Of a DNA stretch of 64,000 nt, positions 11,895-23,290 are shown one piece after another. The notes beneath the pieces are model-generated. The model was not told the DNA's origin. It saw only the letters and a program-made list of their open reading frames with translations, and ran no database searches. How positions within the stretch are numbered: position 1 is the stretch's first letter; every line of letters begins with the position of its first letter. The DNA comes from Epiperipatus broadwayi (lineage: Eukaryota > Onychophora > Udeonychophora > Euonychophora > Peripatidae), in the NCBI GenBank assembly GCA_028023455.1, contig JAQFVV010000180.1, forward strand, positions 1,798,001 through 1,862,000. The letters run 5' to 3'. The position numbers and the translations under genes were made by a program.

Positions 11895-14800
11895 AACAGT
11901 AAGATTCGTATTCGAATCTTAAGTTTCACCTTTTTCTGTTGTCTCTCACTGACCGATCTATCCAGCCCAAATTTAAACTTTTTGGTATCGAATTGTGTGT
12001 GTAGCAATCTTAGAAATGTATAAATATGTGTAGAATTCAGCATAAACACGCACACATTTCGATCTCAAATTAAACACAATAAATAGGGATAAAATAATAT
12101 AATTTAGATTTCTTTTAGTTATATAATTTTGTATAATTTTAATCATTTATTTTGGATTATAAAGTTCGTATTTATTGCTTTGTTTAAATTTCATTTAATA
12201 ATAATTCTAAAAATATCTGATGTAATATTTAATTAAATGTTAAAATAATCTTATGTTCCCTTTTTGTTTTTGAAATTTAAAAGCATCGGTCAGTGATAGA
12301 TAATAGATTAATTAAAGAAAAATTCCCCAAAATTAATTAGTAAATGTAAAATGTAAACAATAGAATGGCAGCTTTCTTTAATTAAAAAAAACCAACTAAA
12401 TGCATTGATTATCCTCAGGGCAGATTAAATAGAACCTAAAAATATCTTAACAAAAATGTGAAAGATCAAGATAAGAAAAGAGGCCATCTTAGACTTGCTG
12501 GAGACATTCACTTAAACTTTAGCTTTGCTCTCGATCACTGAGAGTCTCCAAAAATATAAAAATAATTTGTTCCTGCCAAGGTATGACCGAGTAAAGCACC
12601 TAGATTATTCTCCATCGGGTTATGGCCCACTGGATGCTGAACTTTCCATTGCCCGTCATAAATTCACCATGAAGATCTGCTGCCTGAAATAAATGAAAAA
12701 GTTGCTGCTGTTGTGAAATTAAATGAAATATCTAAATACAAGAAAGATTTGCCACTCGTGAACTTTTTGCTGCTAAACTAATGGAATCGGAGGACTTCTT
12801 ATAAAACAGGTACCTGTCTGTGTTCAAACTCTAGAGTACTCTAATAATATGCTATAGCTCTTCTTCATAATACTTATCGAACTTATAAAATGTAAAAACT
12901 ACCATTTGTATAACTAAATTGAATAATATGTAATGTGTAAATTTCTCTACTAATCTAGTTTACCTCATTCTATCTTGGGTGTGTATTTCTATAATCTACA
13001 TTTCTATCTATAGTTATTATTTAATTATTGCATGCTCACAATTGTCTCTATTTTCAAAGTTTAAATCTATGATCGCTTAAAACAATGAATGCGTGTCAAA
13101 TTTTCATTAATATTTACTTTCTTTAATAACTTAACTTTCATATAAATCGACACGCATTCAATACTTCATTTATTGTAATGCAGGGGTCTACTACTTCGCA
13201 AATGGCTGACGTATTAGTTATAATAATTCCCAAGTTATATATGTTTTGTATTTATTAAATCATCATGAATAATTTCAGAAAATTACATTTCTTTGAGAGT
13301 CACCAACATTCTTTAGTAAATGTTGATAATGTAGAGCCGAATTAGAAATTATTTAAATCTTATCATAATTGTTTATAAGTATACATGTGTTATGTTTTAG
13401 AGATGTGATCTATTCCGCCGTAATTTCCGGATTCTTCAGGGTTGAAATTAACCCCAGTCGTCCTACACAAGCGGGCATAATGGGTGTTCCCATAGGACTT
13501 GACAACGTCATGCAGCCAGCCAGCAAAAATGCGACACGGACTGCTTGTCCCTGGTTATGCTTATGTGACACCTTACTTCGTCGGGTCGGGGCAGAGACCA
13601 GCCTGACATTCTTATAAACCCATTCGCGACATTGCAGTTTCGATATACTGCCATTCCATGTCGCCTTTCTAAAGCGTACCACGTGTTCCTTTGCTCAATT
13701 CTATTATTCTATATATCACTCCGCCTCTGCATTATCTTCGTAATTCACTCTCAAATAAATGTTTGCCCTTAGTTATAAATAAATATTTTAATTAAATAAA
13801 TATATGTCTGCCGTTACTCTTATAACCCATACTTTAGACTCTTGCATTGCAAAGGTATAAATCCATCCAGGCATGCATTAGAAATACTTACTCGAGAATT
13901 TTAGGTAGCTAGATTACGTCTAAACAAATAAATGTATTCCTTTTGTAAACATTTCAGTATCGGAAATACCGCTACTGAAATCCTCAATATAAAATAATGT
14001 CTAAATAAATAAATGTATTCTTTAAAATATAATCATGTTGCAAATCCCGCTACTGAAGTTGTTAGGCCATAAAATATTATTAGATTGTTTTATTAAAATG
14101 TTTAATAAATAATTTTAAACTATATGTCTGCATTTACGTTTCATTTATTCGATACCCATTCTATATAATATTTCCTCGATTATGTAAATATGAATGTTTA
14201 ATTAATATTAGTTTGGTTATTGGCTAACTCGAGAATAAAATCATGAGTCTCTTGCATATCCCTGACCACCGTGCCTAAGGAAATATTTACTAATGTCGCA
14301 TCAGATGCGTTGTTTCGTGGATTGTATTGGGGAATCGATAAACTATGTTCGAACTCAGTATCACGGGTGGCTTCGCTACTAGATGGTGCTGCTGTTCTGT
14401 ATGGTGGTCGGATTCTGCACTATGTTTACGAGTCACACGTTTTCTGACCATTACAGTGGGGCATGATATATGTTGCCATGTACCTGAGATGGGATGTCAG
14501 AATGAACTCAAGTCCTATTGGATTGAAGAAACTAATCCAGTAACTTTAGAATTATTTCATTCCTGTTTTAAATACACAATTATTGCAAAATTGGCTCCAA
14601 AATGGTAGTTTTCTTATTCAAAGATTCATTATATCAATCTGGAAGATTAATAGAAATGTTTCACAAAATAGAACAGATTATAAATGGCTGGCCCAAATGA
14701 TTGGGACTCAATATATTTAGGCCATAAATGACATGCAACATGGAAAGCATGTTTTATGAGATTATAATTATTACACAGCCCATAATTTGAATTTATAAGC

Positions 14801-16261
14801 ACCAAATTTAACCAGAGTATGTAAATGGCAAGCCAACTAGGGCATGAAATAAGCCAATTAGGACTCGAAATACACCATATACCTGAGATGTGTAGTATAT
14901 ATATTGATGTCAGATGTATAGTTTTAAAAAAAAGCATTTTTTGTGTGTGTAATAAATAAATACAGCCATGAAACAGCTTAGTTTCAATTTTAAAGTTATA
15001 TAAATATCACAGCTTATAGTGTGTTAAAGTTGATAGCATTATTTTTTTTAATATTTTGCTTGTCAATGAAATATAGCATTGCTGCCAGATAAGCATAGGA
15101 TTATTGGTGTTAAATTATAATAATGTTGTTCATATTAGGAAAATTTATGTTATAGAAAGTCTATAATTTTGAAGATTAGATGGGATATTTGATTGTTGGA
15201 GTGTTATTGGTTCTATTGCAAGTTTTGGTGATGGATGGGAAGTTTTTGTCATCGTCTTGAGGATATGATGTATTCATACCACTTGTGACTGATTGATCTC
15301 ATTCACTGCTCCAACCCAAATTATGATATCAGTTGTTAGTTATCATGAAGCAGTTAACAGTAGTCCTGCCATGATTTTGCCTCTAAGACTCCAGAGAGAG
15401 CAAGGCATAGTTCTTTCTAATATATATAATAGTTGCCTCTAAGACTCACAAAGATGAGCAAGACAATATTTTATAAATAATAGCACCTAAGACTTGGATG
15501 TAAGCAGGGCAGTGTGATAGTGTTTGCAGTAAACTATTATGGGTTGTAGTAGCTTAGAGTGACTGAAGTGGGGTGATCATCTGAGTGATCATGGAGCATT
15601 GTCTGCTTTAAGAGCAGTGATTGAATTCTTTTATCTATCTCAAAATTGTGAATTGCTAATCATTCTTTTAACTGTCAGTATCTATCAGATCTTTAGAGGA
15701 ATGGATGAGTATATAACCTGAGTATATAGCTCATTCTTAAAGAGCTATTTTCTATAATTTTATGCAAAGGTTAGCATCTTCCTTATTTCATTATAAATTG
15801 TATATCAACTATCATAGTAAATGCATGTCATCATTAATTTTATTTGGTTATAAAATTCATTTTTTATATGGTTATAAATGCTGGTTATAATGTTTGAATG
15901 CACCCAACACAGCATAAAGATAAATGAGCATGTTGGAATTAATTTGTCTTTATCAATAATTTAAATTGGTGTAATTTGCAATATAACTATAGTGAATCAT
16001 GCAAAATTTAGTTTATAATCCCAGCTATGTTTGGATCAGTGTTATATGATTAAAATTCAATATCTTGTCTATATGTATGTGGAAAATCGAACGTTATATG
16101 GGAAAATAAAATTGTAGAAATTTTATGTGTTTTTGAGTAATGATGGTGAATTTGAATTGTTGGTTTGGTGAAAGTTGGAGCTGGTGAACCTTATTTTGTT
16201 TGAGTAATAAATTAATAAATTTTTAAAGATTATATAATGGAAGAGTTTAATTTATGATAGT
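11895..16261 (+). other. Non-coding internal region of the 12-kb element
   Basis: No gag, protease, RT, RNase H or integrase motif is visible on either strand. Sub-features: a GC-richer, CpG-containing island at about 13,391-13,690; an 11-bp inverted repeat GAATGCGTGTC / GACACGCATTC at about 13,088-13,160; a degenerate duplication around 13,915-14,060 (AAATAAATGTATTC... CCGCTACTGAA twice); and three TTGCCTCTAAGACT-like phrases at 15,378-15,490. ORFs at 13,369-13,617 and 14,345-14,608 have no recognisable domain. Part of this stretch could be older insertions into the element. Confidence 0.5.
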
Positions 16262-17265
16262 TTGGGTGGGTCTCAAGAGACACCATCTCCAGACATTGTT
16301 GCAATGTCCCCTGACCTTGAATTAGGAAATGAAACCATGGATATGTCCCATGGAGAATCTAATAGGATGAGAGATACTATCTCTAAAACCACAGATGATG
16401 ATTTGCTGATTTGGGCCAAATCATTTATTGCAAAATTAGTCTGGTCAAGTAGAGGATAGAGAAAAGTCAAGAGATACTTGCAGAAATGATATTAGGTCAA
16501 GCAGAACTAAAGTCAGAAATAAAATTGCGTCAAGATAAGTCAGAGAAGAGGATGGCTGAAATAAAATCAGAAATGTTAGGAATGAAGTTAGAAATGGTAG
16601 AAATAAGAGCTAGTACAGTTAGGCAAATGCAAGTTTTGGAGGAGAAAATAAAAAGTCAGGTATTAGAGATGAAGGAGATCAAAGACATTATTAAAGATCA
16701 AGCATCTAAGTTAGAAACTGTAAAGCTAAATATCTATAATCAGTTACAGCAAATTAAACTAGGTAATAAAGACTTAATGTTGCAACTTAAGAGGGAGATC
16801 AAAGAGAGTTTTAGTAGAGTAGAGATGATAATAAAAGGTAGAAGACAAGAATACCAAATGGTGTATGGTCGATACATTAGTGAATGTATAGTTGAGGTCA
16901 AACAGAAGTTTGAGTCATTTGAAAAACTGGGAAATGCCAAAAGAAATTTAATAAAGTACCAGATTAAAATAAATGATAGTACTTTAAGAATAAGTAGTCA
17001 AGGTGATAAATGTCAAAATAAAAGGAGAACTTTAAAATCACAGTTAGAAACTCAGAAGTTGGATCAATGTAGAGTTGGTCAGGATGTGAATGACCAAGTT
17101 ATGAAGATTAATAAGAATATTAGTTTAGTCAATGAAGAATTAAAGGTATACAAAAAATTTACAGAAATAGTTAATCAAGACTCAGAATTAGATAAAAATG
17201 GAGATATAGACATGCTCAAAGATTTCAAGAAGAATCTGGATAAAGAGAAATTAGTAAATCAATGA
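16262..17265 (+). pseudogene. Coiled-coil, Gag-like ORF with one frameshift
   Basis: The first frame (16,262-16,459) begins MGGSQETPSPDIVAMSPDLE and ends in TAG. A shift of one base joins it to the 259-codon frame at 16,486-17,265 through in-frame codons for KSQEILAEM. The second frame is Lys/Glu/Gln/Ile-rich with heptad-like spacing over most of its length (for example EIRASTVRQMQVLEEKIKSQ) and predicts a long parallel coiled coil. There is no zinc knuckle. Coiled-coil N-terminal segments occur in the Gag of some Ty3-type elements, and the decayed gag at 40.5-40.8 kb has a similar Lys/Glu-rich stretch. However, this ORF lies next to the 3' LTR, not after the primer binding site. It may be a relocated gag or an accessory/env-position protein. 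Confidence 0.5.
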
Positions 17266-17612
17266 AGACAGAAATAATCTCTTTAGATATAAAGTACCAA
17301 GAATTTTTGGAAAATGAATTGTTAAAGGTTACTGATATTACAAGTAATAAGTTTAAAAATAAAAATGAAAACATAATTTTAAAGTGTGTTCTCGATTATT
17401 TAGAACATAAAGTGAAGGTGAATGTTTTCAAAAAAATATTTTATGGAGATACTAAACATGTAATATTTAATGTGGAATATATAATAGAAAGTGTTAGTCA
17501 TGCTAGAGATGTCGGTAAGGTGAAAATTAAATGTAAAGTTAAGAATACAAAGAAGTTTGATATAAGTTTTCTTAGGAAAGTTATTAATCCAGAGAGATTT
17601 AGGAAGGGCTAA
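17262..17612 (+). CDS. 116-codon ORF overlapping the coiled-coil ORF by ATGA
   Basis: The start codon overlaps the previous stop as ATGA. The product (MKTEIISLDIKYQEFLENEL...) is basic, Lys/Val/Ile-rich and ends NPERFRKG. I recognise no domain. The overlap suggests either a decayed continuation of the upstream protein in another frame or a frameshift-expressed product. It is followed by 450 bp of degenerate sequence and then the polypurine tract. Confidence 0.4.
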   Translation: MKTEIISLDIKYQEFLENELLKVTDITSNKFKNKNENIILKCVLDYLEHKVKVNVFKKIFYGDTKHVIFNVEYIIESVSHARDVGKVKIKCKVKNTKKFDISFLRKVINPERFRKG

Positions 17613-18056
17613 GATCAAACTCAAAGGAGTAAAGGGAGAATTATTTAATATAAATAATCTTAAGAAAATGAAGAATAAAGTAAGATATATTAAAAATACT
17701 AGAGTTAAATCTAATAAAGTGAAATGAAATCTTGTAGAGAAAAACTTGTCAGAAGAAAAGAGGTAAAGAATATAAACACAAGATTTAAAGTTACTTATAA
17801 TGCTCACAGTTTGACTCCATATCCTGCAAAACATGATTACTAAATATATATATATATATATTGTTCAATATAGAATCTATTTTTTTCCACTTATTTATTG
17901 TTGCTAAAATATAATATAAGCATGTGTTTGTAAAAGCTTTAAATGTTTCATTGCTTTTATGTTTGTTTCACAAGTGTAATTTTAAACTAATCTTAATGTG
18001 AAATTTGACGGACTATTAATATTTAATGTTGTTTATCCAATTCATTTTTCTTTCAT

Positions 18057-18068
18057 AAGGAGGGAGGA
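18057..18068 (+). promoter_or_regulatory. Polypurine tract before the 3' LTR
   Basis: AAGGAGGGAGGA lies one base upstream of the TGTGACC start of the right LTR. This is the expected position and composition of the plus-strand primer of an LTR retrotransposon. Confidence 0.8.
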
Positions 18069-18832
18069 CTGTGACCATACAAGTTGGCACCAGGAAGAAA
18101 TTTGTGGGAAGTTCACATTTGTGCTAATAATGGCTAAAGATAATTATCTTAGAAAAATGAATTGTGATATAATTTACTATTTAAAATTAGGTTTTAAATA
18201 AAATTAAAACTTTAATTGGGTGTACTGGTTGATAAAATTTTAAGTTATATATGTCCAGTAGTGGAAGAGGAAGATGGAAAACATCAGGGAATGTTGGTGT
18301 GAGAGCAGGATTAATAGAAAAGCCATAGCAGGTGTTTATTCAATAGTTTACTGACTTATTGTCTATTCCTGTCCAAGATTTAACTTGTATATGTGGGTGT
18401 ATGTTCATTTTACATCATTTCACACTTTGTTCTTCTTATATATAAATACTTATAATGTCCAAGTTGTAGTGGTAAAATTTGCATGCAAAGCAAATCAGAT
18501 ACACACATATATAATTGATTAGAATGATTTTTTTAATATTTTATTTATTATTTACTAATTATGTATTGTTTATAATCTTATATTTAAAATGGTAAAAATT
18601 ATCTGTATATTTTCAGTAACATTTGTAAATTAATATTTAATATTTTTTTCCTTTTGTTTTAATACTCTATTGTTAACATTTTATAAAGCAAGAAAGTTCT
18701 GGCATATTGCCAATTTAATTATAATAATAAAAAAGAGGGCGTGAGAGTGTGTTGACAAGAGATTCTAGAAGAAAAAGTTAAAGAAAAGAAAAAGAATTAT
18801 GGAAAATAGAATAAGTTTTCTAAAAGGAAATA

Positions 18833-19645
18833 AATTTTATTAAACGCACATTATTATATTAAGTAATATTTACTAAGGCTGTAACCTTTAGGAATAAGCG
18901 TCTGAAAAATTCTAAGGTAGAGACCGCTACAGGTCTTAGCCACAAGCTTACACTAGGAAGAAAAGAGGGAAACCCTTCTTTACTTCAATCTACTTTTATA
19001 TATGAATAGGTGAAGCTGAAGTGGTTAGATCTAAGAGTGTGAAGCTATTTAATACTTCACTAATTAAGTCCACACTTCTTATTATACATAAAAAAATTAA
19101 GAAATCTTATGATTTACGAGTCAATGGAAAGATCTTATAGTAAGAAATCTATTACAATAATTTAAAGTTGTAATTATAAATTTTATTAAACGCACATTAT
19201 TATATTAAGTAATATTTACTAAGGCTGTAACCTTTAGGAATAAGCATCTGAAAAATTCGAAGGTAAGGACCTCTACAGGTCTTAGCCTTAGTAAATATTA
19301 CTTAATATAATAATGTGCATTTAATAAAATTTATAATTACAACTTTAAATTATCGTAATAGATTTCTTACTATAAGATCTTTCCATTGACTCGTAAATCA
19401 TAAGATTTCGTGAGTATTAATGTATAATAAGAATTGTGGACTTAATTAGTGAAGTATTAAATAGCTTCACACTCTTAGATCTAACCACTTCAGCTTCACC
19501 TATTCATATATAAAAGTAGATTGAAGTAAAGAAGGGTTTCCCGCGTTTCTTCCTAGCATAAGCTTGTGGCTAAGACCTGTAGAGGTCCCTACCTTCGAAT
19601 TTTTCAGACGCTTATTCCTAAAGGTTACAGCCTTAGTAAATATTA
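18833..19645. mobile_element. Foldback retroposon-like insertion, 13-bp target duplication
   Basis: The insertion splits the LTR and is flanked by CTAAAAGGAAATA at 18,820-18,832 and 19,646-19,658; the sister LTR has one copy (10,146-10,158). Layout: a 30-nt one-sided tail (AATTTTATTAAACGCACATT...), then inverted arms of about 360 bp (18,863 to about 19,222 against about 19,285-19,645), then a loop of about 65 nt. Each arm carries a 346-bp unit starting AATTTTATTAAACGC, and the left side begins a second tandem unit at 19,179. The junction has an AGCCTTAG microhomology. No ORF is present. Related copies are at 49,205-49,470 and 52,906-53,034. A DNA transposon with a 13-bp duplication would be unusual; target-primed retroposition of a snap-back cDNA is inferred. 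Penelope-like elements, whose LTR-like repeats may be tandem or inverted, are a candidate parent. Confidence 0.9.
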
Positions 19646-19917
19646 CTAAAAGGAAATAGTAATATAAGTGAAACAACATTGTAAGATTTTATTGCTGTTT
19701 TTGTGGATGGTTTTACTCTCATACTTATTGCAAGAATAATATACATGGAGGAATAAACTCTTAGAGTTTCCCAGCTCTGGCTTCTTTATCAACCGACGAT
19801 TCAAGTTTGCTATATTTAAAACGCTTGAATACCATGTAAGATTATCAATTATAATTTATCAAACATATTTGTTATAAATCAATAACACTTGAATTATAGA
19901 AGAAAAAAATATTAAAA

Positions 19918-20223
19918 ATGAAGATGATTAAGAAAAACCATATTCAACGCCATTGGAAAATGCTTTCTATACTTTTAGTTTTAAAAGGGTTACTCTTTAT
20001 ATTACACAGAGTAAAATTAAAAAGAATGAATTTATCCAATTTAACTTGTTTTCCTAATAGAATAGTTATTATACTAAAGAATTTATTATTCGCATATATA
20101 CATAAAACGAATAATGAAATGCATCACTTAATACTATTAGAAATTGGTTATAACAATGTACACTGTCATGGATGGATCGTTAACAATGGAAATAACAAAA
20201 TTATATTAAGCATTAAAAATTAA
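19918..20223 (+). CDS. LTR-internal ORF, 3' LTR copy
   Basis: A 101-codon frame matching 10,415-10,672 but without the internal stop (Trp at codon 86). It is basic and hydrophobic with no recognisable domain. Differences from the other copy include amino-acid-changing ones such as E/K and T/M at codons 14-15. Purifying selection is therefore not evident, and function is doubtful. Confidence 0.3.
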   Translation: MKMIKKNHIQRHWKMLSILLVLKGLLFILHRVKLKRMNLSNLTCFPNRIVIILKNLLFAYIHKTNNEMHHLILLEIGYNNVHCHGWIVNNGNNKIILSIKN

Positions 20224-21739
20224 AGGAATAAAATCATAAACCTTCATCAGGATTATATTATCGAATCAGAAATTTTGTTTCTGGTAATTAACAGAATAAT
20301 TTCATTATATACCAATATTGTTTCTTATATTTACTAGAATATTTTAAAATATCAGAAACTATCATAACTCTTTCTGGATTATACTTCAACTAGTAGGAGC
20401 AACATTTTTTTATATATAATTCATTGTAATTGTCAGAAGCAGTGTATTTTTTCGTTAAAATTTCAAATTTCAAACTTTCAAGTTCAAAACAATTCGACAT
20501 CTAATGGTTAAATGTTGATAAGTATTTTTTTTTTTTTTGTTTATACTAGAAATGTAATATTTATAATTTTTTTTTTAAAAAGCGAATGTAACTGGTTGTT
20601 ATTATAATAAGACAATATATTGTCTTACATGATTTAGAATCATTTTATACATAAGTTTTATATTCGAGCGTGTGTGCACTGTTATAAATATTATTATTAT
20701 TGTTTTCAAAATTATATTTTATTTTATTTCAATTGTTTCCTAAATAAGTTAATAAAATTATGATTTATAAATGCATTATATTTATAACGTTATAAAGGCA
20801 CACATATTCGTAGATATAGTTAATAAAGAAATAGTGAAGAAAACTATTATTAAAGTTATTGCTGCAAATAAATATTAAATTTTATAACATATCATACTAA
20901 TATCCTATTCCTTTCATTTTTAACAATTCATCTTTCAGTATAAATGAAATATTAGCTTGAGAGAAGTGTACTTTGTCTAAGTAAGAAGAGAAGCGTATAT
21001 AAAATAATATATTTTTTTTGTTATTTTGTCTTTTATTTACAATAAATGTTTTATTGAATTAATATCCCATATGGGTTGTTTTATTATATGCATTTGATTG
21101 TCCATTTCCACACACACATTTGGTCAAAATAATACATCTATAGGTTATAATTAAATTAATGTTATAGAATTGTTATCTATAAATGTTCTATTACCTTTAT
21201 TTCCATCCTATATGAATACCATATCCTATAACCTCAACTGAGCTAAACCATAGAGTAATTACAGCATAAGAATCTTATAAATAAGTAAAAACGCAATTAC
21301 AGTTATAAATTTATTCTACCTGGTATAGAATTGGTGCCTGGGCATTTATAAATCCAATAAAGTGAAATAAGTGAAGAATGCAGAAGTTACAATATATATA
21401 TATAATCATAAACACAATTGAGTTTTCACCAATAGTGATTTGAAAAGTTTTTGATTTTATCTAAAAAGCACTAGTCTTCCTTCCTATATTCCTGATGGTT
21501 TATAACTAAGACATCACTTGTATTTTCTTGAAGCAGTGTTAATGTGCAAATGAGCAGTGTGGATGTCTAGATTTACATGTGAGAACTCATTTCTATTCTT
21601 ATTTACAATTATGATGAAGCAAATTATGCCCATCATATTTCAGAGAGTGTAAAATTATCCACTCAATCTGTGATTGGTAACTGAAATCAGAATTGCTATG
21701 GATCACCAGGTTACAATTCTTGTTGATGATATTATATTT

Positions 21740-22290
21740 AATTACAAACAAATTTCAAAGAAATTAAGATCATATAAATTGCAAAAAGTCAAACTTTATG
21801 AGATTAGACGAAAGAGTGAAGATATAAATGCCCAGCAATTTGGACATGTCATAAATATTGAAAGTACAAGTAGAATAAGATCCATTATGAATAAAAAATA
21901 AAAAAACCATTGTGGATATTGATGACTTATCAGACAGAGTAATAACATTAGTTAGTGAAGTTAATGAAAGATATCAAATGCACATAATTTAAGTTTATAT
22001 CTCAATAAATTTTCTTTCCAATGAAGAAGTAGAGGAAGTTGATTACAGAATATTTTCAGTCAGATCAAAAAATTTAAAGTGATCATAGATTTTAATGCTA
22101 GAATTGGAAAATAATTGAAAAATAAAAGTCCTGTGAATAAATTTAGATATAAAGATAAAAGTAAAAGAAAATATAGATTTATGGAAATTAAAAGAAAATG
22201 TAAATTTGCATATTATATTTTTTTTAATAAGAGAAAAAAAGTGGAAATAAATTCAATAACACTTTTAAAATGGAAGCTGAATGATCCATG
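21740..22290 (+). pseudogene. RTE-type LINE endonuclease remnant
   Basis: Scattered frames keep the order of an APE-type endonuclease. YEIRRKSEDI...GHVI...NKK (21,800-21,899) matches the E-x-R-R-K-G block. VSEVNERYQMHI...NEEVEEVDYR (about 21,948-22,050) matches the V-Y-A-P-T-S region. VIIDFNARIGK (about 22,081-22,112) matches the MGDFNAKIG catalytic loop with Gly replaced. MEIKRKCKFAYYIFFNKRKK (about 22,181-22,240) matches the block before the W-T-W motif. Several stops and frameshifts are present. Sequence homologous to a Penelope-like RT starts abruptly at about 22,312. Confidence 0.65.
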
Positions 22291-22311
22291 GGATAACCAG
22301 TTAGAGGTGTC

Positions 22312-23290
22312 ATGTCCAGTATTTTCTTTAATATTGTTGAAGAGAGAATTATTCCAACACACCATATCATATATCCATCTTTATTATATATTCATTATGT
22401 CAATGATATATTCATCTGCGCACTCGATGTGATAATTTTGAAAATCCAGCAAGAAATCTCCGATGCTATATCTCTCACATTAACATGTAAAAAAGAAGAT
22501 AATCTTAGCAGTATTAAATACTTGGACCTCCAAATTCAACACAATTAACCTACATTAAACTACAAGACAATTATTAAACCAATATTTGGTGCTTTATCCA
22601 TCCTGACTCTCTAATACCACACTTACACAGACTTACAGGGCTTAAAGTATTCCTGTATTGTAATCTTCATTTATGTAAGTTTGAAGCAGACAGAAAAGAC
22701 AATATTAGCAAATATATATCTGAACTATGTAACATGTGATATAAAGATTATGTACTTCTAAAAATCATTAGAAACTTTTACTAGAAAGTATGACATCCCC
22801 CATTGATCCCAAACTCTGGATATCCCTCCTCTATATATCTAACATAACCCATCGCATTATTAAAATTATTACTCCCACCCACCAGATCACTTTACATACC
22901 ACCTCCCCATTGCATTGTCTACTCAACAAAGCAAAGGATACCTTATCAACTGATCTCCACTCTCAAGTCATTTATAGAATCAGATGCCAAGAACCCACCT
23001 ACCCATAAATTTACTATGGGGAGTCTTAGGCTAACCTATCTACACATATAGCCCAACACACATACCTATATATAAGGCTAGAACTAATACAGATACACAG
23101 TCAATATTTTTTGAACATTTTTCTGCAACTAATCATCATTTCATGCCATCATCTGTTAACATAGTGTACACTGAACATAACGGCTTTCAGTGAAAATGTA
23201 AAGAGGCATGACATATATCAAATGACAAAAATTCCATCAATAAAAGGTAATCATTCATCCCCAGCTCAAAAAGATGGTCTGTTCCCCCTA
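22312..23290 (+). pseudogene. Penelope-like element fragment: RT palm to GIY-YIG
   Basis: The first frame (22,312-22,548) reads LLYIHYVNDIFICALD, matching the RYVDDIF palm motif of Penelope-like RTs with the first catalytic Asp replaced by Asn. It is followed by TCKKEDNLSSIKYLDLQI, matching their thumb-proximal F-L-D-L block. The frame at 22,790-23,008 (ISLLYISNITHRIIKI...LLNKAKDTLS...VIYRIRCQ) matches the RT-endonuclease linker and the first strand of the GIY-YIG domain. After a TAA at 23,006, IYYGES continues the Y-I-G-E-T motif, and EHFSATNHHF near 23,110-23,140 matches the E-H...H helix. It is inactive, with the 5' half missing. This matters because Penelope-like machinery could have mobilised the foldback family. 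Confidence 0.7.

Larger units (their letters stand above)
9399..21391 (+). mobile_element. 12-kb LTR retrotransposon with long LTRs, no visible pol
   Basis: Two direct repeats of about 2.5 kb (9,399-11,864 and 18,070-21,391, the latter enlarged by an 813-bp insertion) start TGTGACC and end TTACA. Together they form the short inverted ends typical of LTRs. A lysine-tRNA-like primer binding site lies just inside the left repeat and a polypurine tract AAGGAGGGAGGA just before the right one. Flanks are ATATT and ATATA, a possible 5-bp target duplication inside a TA tract. LTRs differ by only a few bases per hundred by eye, so insertion is not ancient. The internal 6.2 kb shows no protease, RT, RNase H or integrase motif; only coiled-coil frames near its 3' end are visible. 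The layout recalls large non-autonomous LTR derivatives mobilised in trans. Confidence 0.88.
18070..21391 (+). repeat. 3' LTR of the 12-kb element, interrupted
   Basis: Begins TGTGACCATAC and ends GCAGAAGTTACA. It is collinear with 9,399-11,864 except for the 813-bp foldback insertion at 18,833-19,645. Without that insertion its length is about 2.5 kb. Confidence 0.92.

Noticed and set aside
13369-13682. Overlapping plus (82 codons) and minus (90 codons) ORFs in the GC-richer island
   Set aside because: Open frames on both strands follow from higher GC content; neither shows a domain, so no gene is called.
17400-17834. 144-codon minus ORF
   Set aside because: Antisense shadow of the 17,262 ORF and following purine-rich DNA; Phe/Leu/Ile/Tyr-rich translation is typical of such shadows.
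18833-19645. Hammerhead ribozyme in the foldback unit
   Set aside because: No CTGANGA...GAAA core was found on either strand by eye, so no ribozyme is called.
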